From NCBI GenBank assembly GCA_944324945.1, contig CALUYE010000001.1, positions 434,001 through 498,000 on the forward strand: a stretch of 64,000 nucleotides of DNA, read 5' to 3'. Each line of letters starts with the position of its first letter. The first letter of the stretch is position 1. The notes under the pieces were generated by a model. That model was given only the letters and a program-made list of their open reading frames with translations, did no database searches and was not told where the DNA came from. Shown piece after piece: positions 15,315 to 24,294 of the stretch. The translations under genes and the position numbers were made by a program. The DNA is from Candidatus Gastranaerophilales bacterium. Lineage in GTDB: Bacteria; Cyanobacteriota; Vampirovibrionia; Gastranaerophilales; Gastranaerophilaceae.

Positions 15315-15464
15315 AATTTTTTATTTTATTGTGCTGTATTAAAAATTAAAATTGCTCGATTTTTTGATATTATATGCCTTATGGGCATATTTCGCAATTC
15401 AATATAAGTATTTGCTATTTTTAGGGATGGGGTTGAAAATATTTGTGTGATAAGGAGCAAAATT

Positions 15465-16340
15465 ATGGATATTTTAAGAATAAGAACTCAAAGAGGTTTA
15501 GAGCTTAAAGGGGCGGTTTTTGATGGGGGGAATAGGGAAAATGTTTTGATTATGCTGAGCGGGATTTGTTCAAATGTTTTTCAAAACGATTTGTTGGTCG
15601 CAACAGGGGAGCTTTTAAGTAAAAACGGCATAACATGTATTATAGCGCATGCTATGGATTCTTTTTCCTGTCTTGCATACAGTGATTTTTCAACAGGGAA
15701 GCAGAAAAATACGGGGGTTGTTTTTGATGACTTTAGTGTTGTTTATGAAGATGTTGAAAGCTATGTAAAATATGCCAAAAAAGAAGGCTATAAAAATATA
15801 ATTTTAGCAGGACATTCTCTTGGCTCAAATAAAATAATTCATTATTTAGGAAACACCCCTGATGATTTTGTTGATTATTTTATTGTAAGCTCTCCGATTG
15901 ATATTATGCACTGGTGGAAAATAATGCCTGATATTGACAGGTGTTTTAATCTTGCAAAACAATTTGTTGATGAAAACAGAGGAAACGATATTCTTCCGTA
16001 TATGTTTGGCGGGTTTTCTCCGATGAGTGCAGATGCCGTTTTAGGGTTTTATCATGCGGATAATCTTAAAAATTGTCCTGTTATAAGCGGTATTGGAGAA
16101 ACAAATTCTCTTTATTCAATTAAACCCAATGGTTCTTTTATAATAGGTTCAAAAGATAGTGTAGTCGGGGGTGATGCTGAAGGTTTTATGAATAAATTAA
16201 ATGCATTAACCAAACACCCTTATAATAATCAGGTTATAGTAGTACCTGATGCATCTCATATTTTTTATAATAAACATAATGAATATGCATCAACAATTCT
16301 TGATTGCATTCAAAAGCACTTTGCTTTTACTGCCGTGTAA
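15465..16340 (+). CDS. Alpha/beta-hydrolase family protein
   Basis: 291 residues from ATG 15465 (TAAGGAG upstream); an in-frame GTG at 15447 precedes that site. A core alpha/beta-hydrolase fold is visible: strand NVLIMLSGICSNVF with the oxyanion region, nucleophile elbow ILAGHSLGSNK (Ser ~115), and a final His in PDASHIFYNKH. It resembles the DUF1749-type serine hydrolases. The substrate is unknown. It probably stands alone, following tRNA-Lys on the same strand. Confidence 0.85.
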   Translation: MDILRIRTQRGLELKGAVFDGGNRENVLIMLSGICSNVFQNDLLVATGELLSKNGITCIIAHAMDSFSCLAYSDFSTGKQKNTGVVFDDFSVVYEDVESYVKYAKKEGYKNIILAGHSLGSNKIIHYLGNTPDDFVDYFIVSSPIDIMHWWKIMPDIDRCFNLAKQFVDENRGNDILPYMFGGFSPMSADAVLGFYHADNLKNCPVISGIGETNSLYSIKPNGSFIIGSKDSVVGGDAEGFMNKLNALTKHPYNNQVIVVPDASHIFYNKHNEYASTILDCIQKHFAFTAV

Positions 16341-16462
16341 ATACTGTAACTATTATTAAAATAAGGTTTTGTAAATTTTAATTTCAATTTTGAACAAATT
16401 TATAATTATCTCCGTTATAATAATCAAATACATTTTTAAAAAAGCTAAAGAGGAGAAAAAGT

Positions 16463-16861
16463 ATGAGAAAGAGATTATTTTCATTTTTAGTTGCAGGATT
16501 TTTGTTAATGGGTATAGGGTGTTTTAATAGCGAATGTTTTGCAGCGCCAAGCCATCATAAAAACAATAAAGCCCCTCATCAAAGAAATGTAAAACAACCG
16601 CCGCATGTTAAAAAAGCAAAACCTGCCCCTAAAAAACACGCTTTTTCAAAAAAACAACCCAAAAAACATTTTGGTATACAAAAAAACAGAAACAATAATT
16701 CAAAATTTTTCCAAAAGCAACACTCAAAAAATGTAAAAAAAATCCAAAAACATCAACAAAAAACAATTAAAAAAAGAGATAACAACCGCGCAAAAATACA
16801 AAAAAACACAAGAAAAAATAACTTTAGAAGAAACACAACAAGAAACCATAGAAGAAGATAA
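16463..16861 (+). CDS. Secreted, strongly basic low-complexity protein
   Basis: 132 residues: a signal peptide (MRKRLFSFLVAGFLLMGIG, then CFNSECFAA) and a mature part almost entirely K, N, H, R, Q and P. No fold is predicted by eye. The Cys in GIGCFN might act as a lipobox-like site, but the context is atypical. Such exported polycations may bind the cell wall, nucleic acid or outer-membrane lipids; function unknown. Strong SD AGAGGAG. Confidence 0.65.
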   Translation: MRKRLFSFLVAGFLLMGIGCFNSECFAAPSHHKNNKAPHQRNVKQPPHVKKAKPAPKKHAFSKKQPKKHFGIQKNRNNNSKFFQKQHSKNVKKIQKHQQKTIKKRDNNRAKIQKNTRKNNFRRNTTRNHRRR

Positions 16862-16869
16862 CTTTGTGG

Positions 16870-16875
16870 TATAAT
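16870..16875 (+). promoter_or_regulatory. -10 box for riboswitch transcript
   Basis: A perfect TATAAT, 15 nt upstream of the first conserved base of the guanidine riboswitch; no convincing -35 was seen. Confidence 0.5.
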
Positions 16876-16890
16876 TTAAAGTATGATTTT

Positions 16891-17007
16891 CTAGGGTTCC
16901 GCAAATTATTTTGGCCATGGTCCGAGAGAAAATCCGCAAAAAATAATATTTTTTGCGTACACGGAGGGATAAAAACCCGGGAGACTTTTGAATCTCCCGG
17001 GTTTTTA
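16891..17007 (+). promoter_or_regulatory. Guanidine-I (ykkC) riboswitch with terminator
   Basis: The conserved ykkC blocks appear in order: CTAGGGTTCCGC (16891-16902), GGTCCGAGAGAAA (from 16919), then ACACGGAGGGATAAAA-CCCGGGAGA (from 16960). The last block, ACCCGGGAGA, pairs with TCTCCCGGGT (about 16993-17002), followed by a T run, giving a terminator that competes with aptamer P3. Ligand binding should therefore prevent termination and switch on the downstream exporter gene. The downstream SMR/Gdx gene is the standard partner of this class. Confidence 0.93.
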
Positions 17008-17029
17008 TATTTAAATGAAAGGAAAAAAA

Positions 17030-17347
17030 ATGCATTGGATTTATTTGTTAATTGCAGGATTGTTTGAGGTAGGCTGGGCAATAGGGCTTAAATTTTCCCA
17101 TGGGTTCAGCCAGGTAATTCCATCGATTTTAACGATTATTGGGATGATTGCCAGTTTTTATTTTTTATCTTTAGCTCTTAAAAATCTGCCTTTAGGAACA
17201 GCTTATGCAATTTGGACGGGTATTGGAACCATTGGAACCGTAATATTTGGAATTTTACTGTTCAAAGAGCCTGTTGATACAGTAAGAATCTTATGCATCC
17301 TTTTAATAATATGCGGAATAACGGGACTGAAGCTCGTATCAAGCTGA
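17030..17347 (+). CDS. gdx: Guanidinium exporter (SMR family, Gdx/SugE)
   Basis: 105 residues, four transmembrane helices, the usual length of SMR transporters. The family signatures of the Gdx subtype are present: the membrane Glu in LIAGLFEVGWAIGLK (Glu ~13), SHGF, GTAYAIWTGIGTIGT and the end GITGLKL. It is expected to exchange guanidinium for protons as an antiparallel dimer. ATG 17030 is used because AAAGGA lies 7 nt upstream; a nearer in-frame ATG at 17015 sits before that site. It is controlled by the guanidine-I riboswitch just upstream. Confidence 0.95.
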   Translation: MHWIYLLIAGLFEVGWAIGLKFSHGFSQVIPSILTIIGMIASFYFLSLALKNLPLGTAYAIWTGIGTIGTVIFGILLFKEPVDTVRILCILLIICGITGLKLVSS

Positions 17348-17421
17348 TGCATTGCAAAAAAGCGTTAAATATGCTAATCTCAATTAAAAGGTTTTTTATG
17401 TGTTGTTAAAAGGAGTAATCT

Positions 17422-18480
17422 ATGAAGGGATTTGCAATGTTAACGATAGGGCAAACAGGCTGGATTGAAAAAGACACACCTGTTTGCGGCCCGCAGGATG
17501 CTATATGCAAACCTATAGCGCTTGCGCCTTGTACGTCTGATATCCATACGGTTTGGGCAGGCGCAATCGGCGACAGACACAATATGATATTAGGCCATGA
17601 GGCGGTTGGCGAAGTTGTTGAAGTAGGAAACCTTGTTAAAGATTTTAAAGTCGGAGATAAAGTATTGGTAAGCGCCATTACTCCGGATTGGAATTCTTTA
17701 GAAGCACAAGGAGGCTATTCGATGCATTCAGGCGGTATGCTTTCGGGGTGGAAATTTTCAAACTTTAAAGATGGCGTATTTGCGCAATATTTCCACGTAA
17801 ATGATGCGGATGGCAATCTTGCACTTTTGCCTGAAGGAATGGATTTAGGTGCTGCATGTATGATTAGCGATATGGTTCCAACAGGATTCCATGGGGTTGA
17901 GCTTGCGGATATCCAATTTGGCGACAATGTGGCAGTAATCGGTATCGGCCCTGTCGGATTAATGGCGGTTGCAGCGGCAGCTATCAGAGGAGCTGCAAAA
18001 ATTTATGCCGTCGGCTCAAGACAAAATTGTATCAATCTTGCTCTTGAATACGGTGCAACTGATATAATCAACTATCGCGAAGGTGATATAGTAGATCAAA
18101 TTATGGATAAAACCCATGGTAAAGGGGTTGATAAAATAGTAATAGCAGGCGGAAATAACGACACGTTTGATCAAGCAATAAAAATTTTAAAACCCGGCGG
18201 TAAAATAGGAAACGTTAATTATTTAGGTGAAGGCGATTATGTAAAAATTCCAAGAATTCAGTGGGGCTGCGGTATGGGTCATAAGCAGATAATAGGCGGT
18301 TTGATGCCCGGCGGACGTTTAAGAAGCGAAAAACTTGCCAATCTTGTTTTAGCTAACAGGATTCATCCCGAAAAATTAATCACACACACATTCAAAGGTC
18401 TTGAAAGCGTTGAAGAAGCCTTAATGCTTATGAAAGACAAACCGCGTGATTTAATTAAACCGCTTGTTTTGATTGATTAA
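17422..18480 (+). CDS. adh: Zinc-dependent alcohol dehydrogenase (secondary-alcohol / isopropanol type)
   Basis: A 352-residue medium-chain dehydrogenase, very like the NADP-dependent isopropanol dehydrogenases of Clostridium beijerinckii and Thermoanaerobacter brockii. The opening MKGFAMLTIGQTGWIEKD, catalytic Zn ligands Cys in PCTSDIHT, His-Glu in GHEAVGE and Asp in SDMVPTGFHG are all recognisable. The cofactor Rossmann motif is GIGPVGLMAV, with GSR after the second strand matching the NADP(H)-preferring type. It reduces aldehydes or ketones in fermentation. Strong SD AAAAGGAG. It overlaps the upstream signals of the rubredoxin-flavin gene, 11 bases away, so a two-gene unit is likely. Confidence 0.93.
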   Translation: MKGFAMLTIGQTGWIEKDTPVCGPQDAICKPIALAPCTSDIHTVWAGAIGDRHNMILGHEAVGEVVEVGNLVKDFKVGDKVLVSAITPDWNSLEAQGGYSMHSGGMLSGWKFSNFKDGVFAQYFHVNDADGNLALLPEGMDLGAACMISDMVPTGFHGVELADIQFGDNVAVIGIGPVGLMAVAAAAIRGAAKIYAVGSRQNCINLALEYGATDIINYREGDIVDQIMDKTHGKGVDKIVIAGGNNDTFDQAIKILKPGGKIGNVNYLGEGDYVKIPRIQWGCGMGHKQIIGGLMPGGRLRSEKLANLVLANRIHPEKLITHTFKGLESVEEALMLMKDKPRDLIKPLVLID

Positions 18481-18490
18481 AGGAAAATAT

Positions 18491-19132
18491 ATGTTTAACA
18501 AAGCAGCTTTATGGGATTTATCGTATGGCATATATATTGTATCATCCTTGGATAATACAAGACCAACGGGATGTTGCGCGAATTGTGCGGTTCAATTAAC
18601 GCATAACCTGATTGCCGTGAGTATAAATCATACAAATTATACAAATGAAGTAATTAAGAAAAATAAAGGGTTTGCAATATCAATTCTGTCTGAAAAATCA
18701 AACAGCGAAATAATTTCGATATTTGGTTTTTCATCAGGCAGAGACAGGAATAAATTTGATAATATCAAATATAGAACCGTAAATAACCTTGCAATAGTAG
18801 AAGACTCATGTGCGTATATTACGCTTAAAACAGTAAAAGAAGTTGAATTTGACACCCATACTTTATTTATAGGCGAAATAACAGACGGTGATATTATCAA
18901 TAACAATATTCCAATGACATACAAATATTACCATGATGTTATAAAAGGCCGCGCGCCAAAAGCAGCGCCTACATATATTGCACCCGATGATTCAATAGAG
19001 GAAATAAATAATAAAAAACGTTTCAGATGTAAAATTTGCGGCTATATATATGAAGGCGATATTAATCTTGAAAAAGATGATTTTGTTTGCCCCGTATGTA
19101 AAAGACCAAAAAGTTCTTTTGAAGAAATTTAA
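18491..19132 (+). CDS. High-molecular-weight rubredoxin (flavin reductase domain + rubredoxin)
   Basis: 213 residues from ATG 18491 (AAAGGA upstream; an in-frame TTG at 18473 precedes that site). Residues ~1-160 form an FMN-binding flavin-reductase-like domain (GCCANCAVQ, VSINHTNYTNEVI, FAISILSE). Residues ~175-213 form a rubredoxin with paired CxxC: FRCKICGYIYEGD and FVCPVCKRPKSSFEEI. The architecture matches Hrb of acetogens, an NAD(P)H:flavin-to-rubredoxin electron carrier that feeds oxygen and NO detoxification by flavodiiron proteins. Pairing with the alcohol dehydrogenase suggests redox balancing. Ends at a bidirectional terminator. Confidence 0.9.
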   Translation: MFNKAALWDLSYGIYIVSSLDNTRPTGCCANCAVQLTHNLIAVSINHTNYTNEVIKKNKGFAISILSEKSNSEIISIFGFSSGRDRNKFDNIKYRTVNNLAIVEDSCAYITLKTVKEVEFDTHTLFIGEITDGDIINNNIPMTYKYYHDVIKGRAPKAAPTYIAPDDSIEEINNKKRFRCKICGYIYEGDINLEKDDFVCPVCKRPKSSFEEI

Positions 19133-19148
19133 AATAATTGGTTAAATA

Positions 19149-19180
19149 AAAAGGGCTTGTGAAATTCACAAGCCCTTTTA
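19149..19180. terminator. Bidirectional intrinsic terminator
   Basis: AAAAGGGCTTGTGAA pairs with TTCACAAGCCCTTTT, between the convergent rubredoxin and pyrophosphatase genes. Confidence 0.9.
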
Positions 19181-19184
19181 GTAT

Positions 19185-21602
19185 CTAGCCTTCTTGTCCT
19201 TTTGGAATTCTCATTGCATAGAATGAACGAATTATAAACACAAGAGCTATAATTAAAAATATTGCGCCAAATATTTTTGAATATTTTGCAAATTTAGCAC
19301 TTATTGCAATTTCCATCGCTAAAAGACCGAACAGAGTCGTGAATTTAATGATGGGATTCATTGCAACAGAGCTTGTGTCTTTAAAAGGATCGCCTACTGT
19401 ATCGCCTACAACCGTTGCATCATGTAAGTCGGTTCCTTTTTCTTCAAGTTCAACTTCAACGATTTTTTTGGCATTATCCCAGCAGCCGCCCGCATTAGCC
19501 ATAAACACGGCTTGGAATAAACCAAACACGGCTATTGCAATCAAGTAGCTTACAAAGAATGATACAGGAGCGTAGTCATCTTTAACGGGTGATGATAAAA
19601 ACGCTAAAGCTAAAGCAAGTGAGAATAGTGCTACGAATATATTAAACATACCTTTTTGAGCGTATTGGGTACAAATTTTAACAACTTCTTTTGAGTTATC
19701 AAGATTTGCTTTTTTATCATCTGCTTCGCCCAATTTAATATGAGATTTAATATATTCAACGGCTCTGTATGCACCTGTTGTAACTGCTTGCATTGAAGCA
19801 CCCGAGAACCAGTATATTACCGCACCGCCCATGATAAATCCTAAAAGAGTATAAGGATTTAAAAGGTTCAAGATGCTTTCAGGCGTGATATTTAATACGT
19901 TTTTAATAACAAGTATTAAAGAGAATATCATCGTTGTAGCACCAACAACAGCGGTACCGATTAAAACGGGTTTTGATGTTGCTTTAAAGGTGTTACCTGC
20001 GCCGTCATTTTCTTCCAAGTATTTTTTAGCATTTTCAAAATCAGGGCTGAATCCGTAATCTTTCTCGATTTGTTCTTTTATGCCTTCTTGTTCTTCAATT
20101 AATGACAATTCATAAACCGATTGCGCATTATCGGTAACAGGGCCATAACTGTCAACAGCGATTGTAACAGGACCCATACCCAAGAAACCGAACGCAACAA
20201 GGCCAAAGGCAAATACTGAAGGATAAATCATTATGTTTCCTATATATGTACTTGCATAATATGCAAGCCCCATTAAAAGAACAATGATTGCTCCAATCCA
20301 GAAGCCTGAAAAATTACCCGATACAATACCTGATAGTATTGTTAAAGAAGCGCCGCCTTCGCGCGAAGCAGTAACAACTTCTTTTGTGTGTTTTGCTTTG
20401 GGGCTTGTGAATATTTTTGTTGCTTCAGGGATTAATGCAGCGCCAAGTGTACCGCATGAAATAATTAACGATAATACAAGCCATAAGTTATCGGGCATTT
20501 CCCCTAAAAGCCATTTGCTTACCCCAAATGTCATTACGATTGATAAAATTGAAGTTAACCAGACCAAATTTGTCAAAGGTCTTTCAAAATCAAACCTTTT
20601 TTCGCTCTTTTCGCAGTTTTTAGCATAAATACAAGTAAACAAATTGTTAAACAGATATGCAACAACAGATGTTACAATCATCAAAAATCTCATTGTGAAA
20701 ATCCATGCTAAAAGTTGAATTTGAAAATCATTAACGGCAAGCAAAATAAAGCTTACAAGCGCAACGCCCGTAACGCCGTATGTTTCAAAACCGTCTGCAG
20801 AAGGGCCTATGGAATCCCCTGCGTTATCTCCCGTGCAATCTGCAATAACACCGGGGTTTCTGGGGTCATCTTCTTTAATTCCGAATTGAATTTTCATTAA
20901 GTCTGAGCCGATATCGGCGATTTTTGTAAATATACCGCCTGCAACACGAAGTGCCGATGCGCCTAAGCTTTCACCGATTGCAAAACCGATAAAACAAGCG
21001 CCTGCAAGTTTACCCGGTACAAACAATAAAATTACAAGCATCAATATTAATTCAATTGATACAAGTAAAACCCCGATTGACATGCCTGCTCTTAAAGGGA
21101 TATTTAAGCAGTTTAGGGGTTTTGAGCGAAGTGCGTTAAATGATGTTCTTGCGTTTGCAAGGGTATTCATTCTTATTCCAAACCATGCAACAAAATAAGA
21201 ACCTAAAATACCGATAACAGACCATAATAAAATTAAGCCTACGCCTTTAGCACCCATATTTTCAAGAACGCCAAAGTAATATGCAATACAAATTCCTATT
21301 ATTACTTCAAGAATAATAAGGAATTTACCCTGTTGAACAAGGTATGTTTTGCATGTTTCAAAAATTGTGTTTCCGACTGATTCCATAATCGGATGAACTT
21401 GAATTTTTTTGATTTTTAAAAATTCAATAAGTCCGAATACAACACCTAAAAGTGCAATTACTATACCTACAAGAAGCAGGTTATAGTCAAAAGGACTTTC
21501 TTTAATGTTTGGCACAACTAAAGATGCTTCGCTTGCATAAGTTGGAATACAAACGCCAAGCATAGCAAAAAGTGCCATAAAGCATTTTGTTAGTTTTTTC
21601 AT
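19185..21602 (-). CDS. hppA: Membrane-bound proton-translocating pyrophosphatase
   Basis: 805 residues from ATG 21602 (GAGGA upstream); ~16 transmembrane helices, with an N-terminal signal-like segment. The PPi-binding motifs DCTGDNAGDSIGPSADGFE, DSYGPVTDNAQS, GGCWDNAKK and VVGDTVGDPFKDTS are intact. At the position that separates subclasses, the sequence reads GNTFKA: Lys replaces the Ala of K+-dependent enzymes, predicting a K+-independent H+ pump. It uses PPi from biosynthesis to energise the membrane. Monocistronic. Na+-pumping forms are K+-dependent, so H+ is the likelier ion. Confidence 0.95.
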   Translation of the reverse strand: MKKLTKCFMALFAMLGVCIPTYASEASLVVPNIKESPFDYNLLLVGIVIALLGVVFGLIEFLKIKKIQVHPIMESVGNTIFETCKTYLVQQGKFLIILEVIIGICIAYYFGVLENMGAKGVGLILLWSVIGILGSYFVAWFGIRMNTLANARTSFNALRSKPLNCLNIPLRAGMSIGVLLVSIELILMLVILLFVPGKLAGACFIGFAIGESLGASALRVAGGIFTKIADIGSDLMKIQFGIKEDDPRNPGVIADCTGDNAGDSIGPSADGFETYGVTGVALVSFILLAVNDFQIQLLAWIFTMRFLMIVTSVVAYLFNNLFTCIYAKNCEKSEKRFDFERPLTNLVWLTSILSIVMTFGVSKWLLGEMPDNLWLVLSLIISCGTLGAALIPEATKIFTSPKAKHTKEVVTASREGGASLTILSGIVSGNFSGFWIGAIIVLLMGLAYYASTYIGNIMIYPSVFAFGLVAFGFLGMGPVTIAVDSYGPVTDNAQSVYELSLIEEQEGIKEQIEKDYGFSPDFENAKKYLEENDGAGNTFKATSKPVLIGTAVVGATTMIFSLILVIKNVLNITPESILNLLNPYTLLGFIMGGAVIYWFSGASMQAVTTGAYRAVEYIKSHIKLGEADDKKANLDNSKEVVKICTQYAQKGMFNIFVALFSLALALAFLSSPVKDDYAPVSFFVSYLIAIAVFGLFQAVFMANAGGCWDNAKKIVEVELEEKGTDLHDATVVGDTVGDPFKDTSSVAMNPIIKFTTLFGLLAMEIAISAKFAKYSKIFGAIFLIIALVFIIRSFYAMRIPKGQEG

Positions 21603-21736
21603 GTTTTTCAATCCTCTATACATAAAACATAATCACCTTGCGCTAATTATAACATTAAAATTCTTTTTTGGCTCAATCTAAAGGTGTGTTTTATTCAATT
21701 TTAAGTTTTGATTTTATTTTGTGTTAAAATTTGTTT

Positions 21737-23542
21737 ATGGATAATAAAAATAATATTGTTTTAGCACAAATTAACACTATTTCAGGCGATGTAGAATATA
21801 ATAAAAATAAAATAATTGAACATATAAAACTGGCTAAAGAAAAAAAAGCTTCTTTGATTGTTTTTCCTGAATTGTGTTTATTGTCTTATCCTATGGGAGA
21901 TATATTGGGAAGATATCCGTCGGTTGCAAAAAAATGCCTTTTAGCGCTTGATGAAATAAAAGAATATTGTGATAATATTTCGGCTCTTGTAGGGTATCCC
22001 GAGATAAACAACAATAAGACAGGCAAGCCTTTTTATAATTCAATTGCGCTTATTCAAAACAAAAAAATTACTAAAATAATAAGAAAATCCCTTCTTCCTA
22101 ATTATCAGGAACATAACGACTATCGTTATTTTGAGCCTTATAGGGTTGATGTTGAATCAAGAATATTTGAACTTAACGGTATAAAATACGGTGTTATTGT
22201 TTGCGAAGATGCGTGGAATGATTTTGAATTTTTTGAAAGAAATTTATATGAAACAGACCCCGTTGCTATCATTGCGCCAAAGGTTGATGTTATTTTATGC
22301 TGTGCTTCATCATGCACAAGAGCAAAAAAAGAGCAATTAAAACACAATATGATGAAAACCGCAGCTAGAAAATATAAAGTTAAATATTTATATGTAAATC
22401 AGGTAGGCGCGCAGGATGAAATTGTATATGACGGATTATCAAGAATGTATAATGAAGAAGGCAATGTCTGCGCTATGGCAAAATCTTATGAAGAAGAAAA
22501 TTACCTTCTTGATTTAAATTCAAAAACTAATCCGATTAACCCCTTGCCTGAAGGATTAGAATTAACTCTAAATTCTCAAAAAGAATTTTCGCTTGATCAT
22601 GGGCCTGATTTAGAGCGAACCTACAAAACAATAGTTCTTGCAATTAAAGATTATTTTTCAAAAAACGGTTTTAAAAAAGCGATTTTAGGGCTTTCAGGAG
22701 GCCTTGATTCAACAATTTGCGCGGTGTTACTTGCGGATGCTCTGGGGTGTCAAAACGTACTCGGTGTATCCATGCCTTCAAAATTAACATCAAATGAAAG
22801 CAAAACCGATGCATCGATTTTGGCGCATAATTTAGGAATAAACTTTATTGAAATCCCTATTAAAGATATGCATGATTTAATGGCGGATAAATTTAAAAAT
22901 ATATTTAATAATATAGAAAAAAAATGGGATTCAAGATACACATCTTCATATACCCAGGACAACATTCAAGCCAGAAGCCGTGCTATGATTCTATGGGGCA
23001 TTGCAAACGAATTTGAAAGAGCACTTCCCATTGCAACATCGGATAAATCGGAGTTATACATGGGTTATGCCACAATAAACGGAGATATGTCAGGAGGATA
23101 TGCCCCTATTTGTGATGTTGTAAAGACAAAATTATTTGCGCTTGCAAAATGGATGAATGAAAAAAGACCAATAAAAAATGCAATACCAAAATCAATAATA
23201 AATAAACCCCCCGGAGCAGAACTTGCAATTAATCCTAAAACAGGCAAGGCGCTTCTTGCCGAGGATGCTCTTATGCCTTATGAATTTTTGGATGAAGTTA
23301 TATGGAGAATTGAAAATTTTAATCAATCAATCAATGATATGATGAAAATTGAGTTTTTATATGAGAAAAAGAATAATGTAGACAAAAAAGTAAAAATTCA
23401 ATGGCTTGAAAAATTCTTCAAAAGATTGAACGCTGCACTCTACAAATGGTATATAATACCGCCGGGTCCTATTATTGATGCACGCTCGATAAACAAAGCC
23501 GAATTTCGACAGCCGATTATTTCAAACATTGATTATAAATAG
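21737..23542 (+). CDS. nadE: Glutamine-dependent NAD+ synthetase
   Basis: About 601 residues. An N-terminal nitrilase-type glutaminase domain (~1-270) carries the E-K-C triad in FPELCLL, KSLLPNYQEHNDYRYF and VIVCEDAWND. A C-terminal ATP-pyrophosphatase domain carries the P-loop GLSGGLDST and SDKSELYMGYATINGDM. It makes NAD+ from deamido-NAD using Gln-derived ammonia. No Shine-Dalgarno is seen: TAAAAT (21725-21730) ends 6 nt before ATG 21737, so the mRNA may be leaderless; an in-frame TTG at 21731 is an unlikely alternative. Followed by an OmpH-like gene. Confidence 0.95.
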   Translation: MDNKNNIVLAQINTISGDVEYNKNKIIEHIKLAKEKKASLIVFPELCLLSYPMGDILGRYPSVAKKCLLALDEIKEYCDNISALVGYPEINNNKTGKPFYNSIALIQNKKITKIIRKSLLPNYQEHNDYRYFEPYRVDVESRIFELNGIKYGVIVCEDAWNDFEFFERNLYETDPVAIIAPKVDVILCCASSCTRAKKEQLKHNMMKTAARKYKVKYLYVNQVGAQDEIVYDGLSRMYNEEGNVCAMAKSYEEENYLLDLNSKTNPINPLPEGLELTLNSQKEFSLDHGPDLERTYKTIVLAIKDYFSKNGFKKAILGLSGGLDSTICAVLLADALGCQNVLGVSMPSKLTSNESKTDASILAHNLGINFIEIPIKDMHDLMADKFKNIFNNIEKKWDSRYTSSYTQDNIQARSRAMILWGIANEFERALPIATSDKSELYMGYATINGDMSGGYAPICDVVKTKLFALAKWMNEKRPIKNAIPKSIINKPPGAELAINPKTGKALLAEDALMPYEFLDEVIWRIENFNQSINDMMKIEFLYEKKNNVDKKVKIQWLEKFFKRLNAALYKWYIIPPGPIIDARSINKAEFRQPIISNIDYK

Positions 23543-23558
23543 TCAAAAGGAGAAAACT

Positions 23559-24023
23559 ATGAAAAAAGCTTTACTTACAATGGGTTTATGCGCTTTTGCA
23601 TTCGGTCTTGGCATGGGTGTAAATAATATCGCATTCAGTGATGCCGCTATGCCAAAAATCGCATGCGTTAATGTAGGGCAGTTACTTGCAGCTTCAAAAA
23701 CTTTAAAAGCAGCAGAAGATGCCAAAGCTAAATCAACAAAAGACATGCTTAAATGGTACAACACGGCAAGTGCTGATATTCAAAAACAAAAAACAAAAGA
23801 ATCAAAAGCAGCCGCAATTAAAAAATATGAAGCTCAATTAACTCAAAAGAAAAAAGCAATAAAAGATGCTTACGCAAAAAAAGTTAACGCGGTAGATAAA
23901 CAGCTTGATAGCGTAATTACTCAAAAGGCAAAGGGTTTAGGCTATACTATAGTATTTAGAAAAGATGCCGTATTATATGGCGGTACGGACATAACTTCGC
24001 AAATTTTGCCTTTGGTAAAATAA
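23559..24023 (+). CDS. OmpH/Skp-like periplasmic chaperone
   Basis: 154 residues from ATG 23559 (AAAAGGAG). A signal peptide ends near AFSDAA. The mature chain begins MPKIACVNVGQLLAASKTLKA, typical of Skp/OmpH, has a long Lys/Ala coiled-coil hairpin, and ends with a short beta segment (YTIVFRKDAVLYGGTDITSQIL). It should trimerise and carry unfolded outer-membrane proteins, consistent with a diderm. Shares the strand with nadE, 16 bases apart, and ends at a strong terminator. Confidence 0.88.
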   Translation: MKKALLTMGLCAFAFGLGMGVNNIAFSDAAMPKIACVNVGQLLAASKTLKAAEDAKAKSTKDMLKWYNTASADIQKQKTKESKAAAIKKYEAQLTQKKKAIKDAYAKKVNAVDKQLDSVITQKAKGLGYTIVFRKDAVLYGGTDITSQILPLVK

Positions 24024-24066
24024 ATTTATAAAGTTTAACAAATTTAAACTATTGTTCATAAAATTA

Positions 24067-24109
24067 AAAGATAAAAATCACTCAAAATGCGGGTGATTTT
24101 TATCTTTTA
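24067..24109 (+). terminator. Intrinsic terminator after OmpH-like gene
   Basis: AAAGATAAAAATCAC pairs with GTGATTTTTATCTTT around a short loop, followed by T. The rest of 24110-24294 is A+T-rich leader of nrdD, with TAGAAT near 24164 as a possible -10. Confidence 0.88.
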
Positions 24110-24294
24110 AAAAATAATTTAAAAAAAGGATAAATTAAGTTTGTCCATGCGCTAAAATTTATAGTAGAATATTAAAAATAAAAAAATTTCTAAAGTAACA
24201 ATGAAAAATTGGACCGAAGCAAATTTTTTTAACTATCATTCAGAACAAATACGGAAATAACGAGCTTAAAAAACAAAAGCCCGAGGAGGAATTA

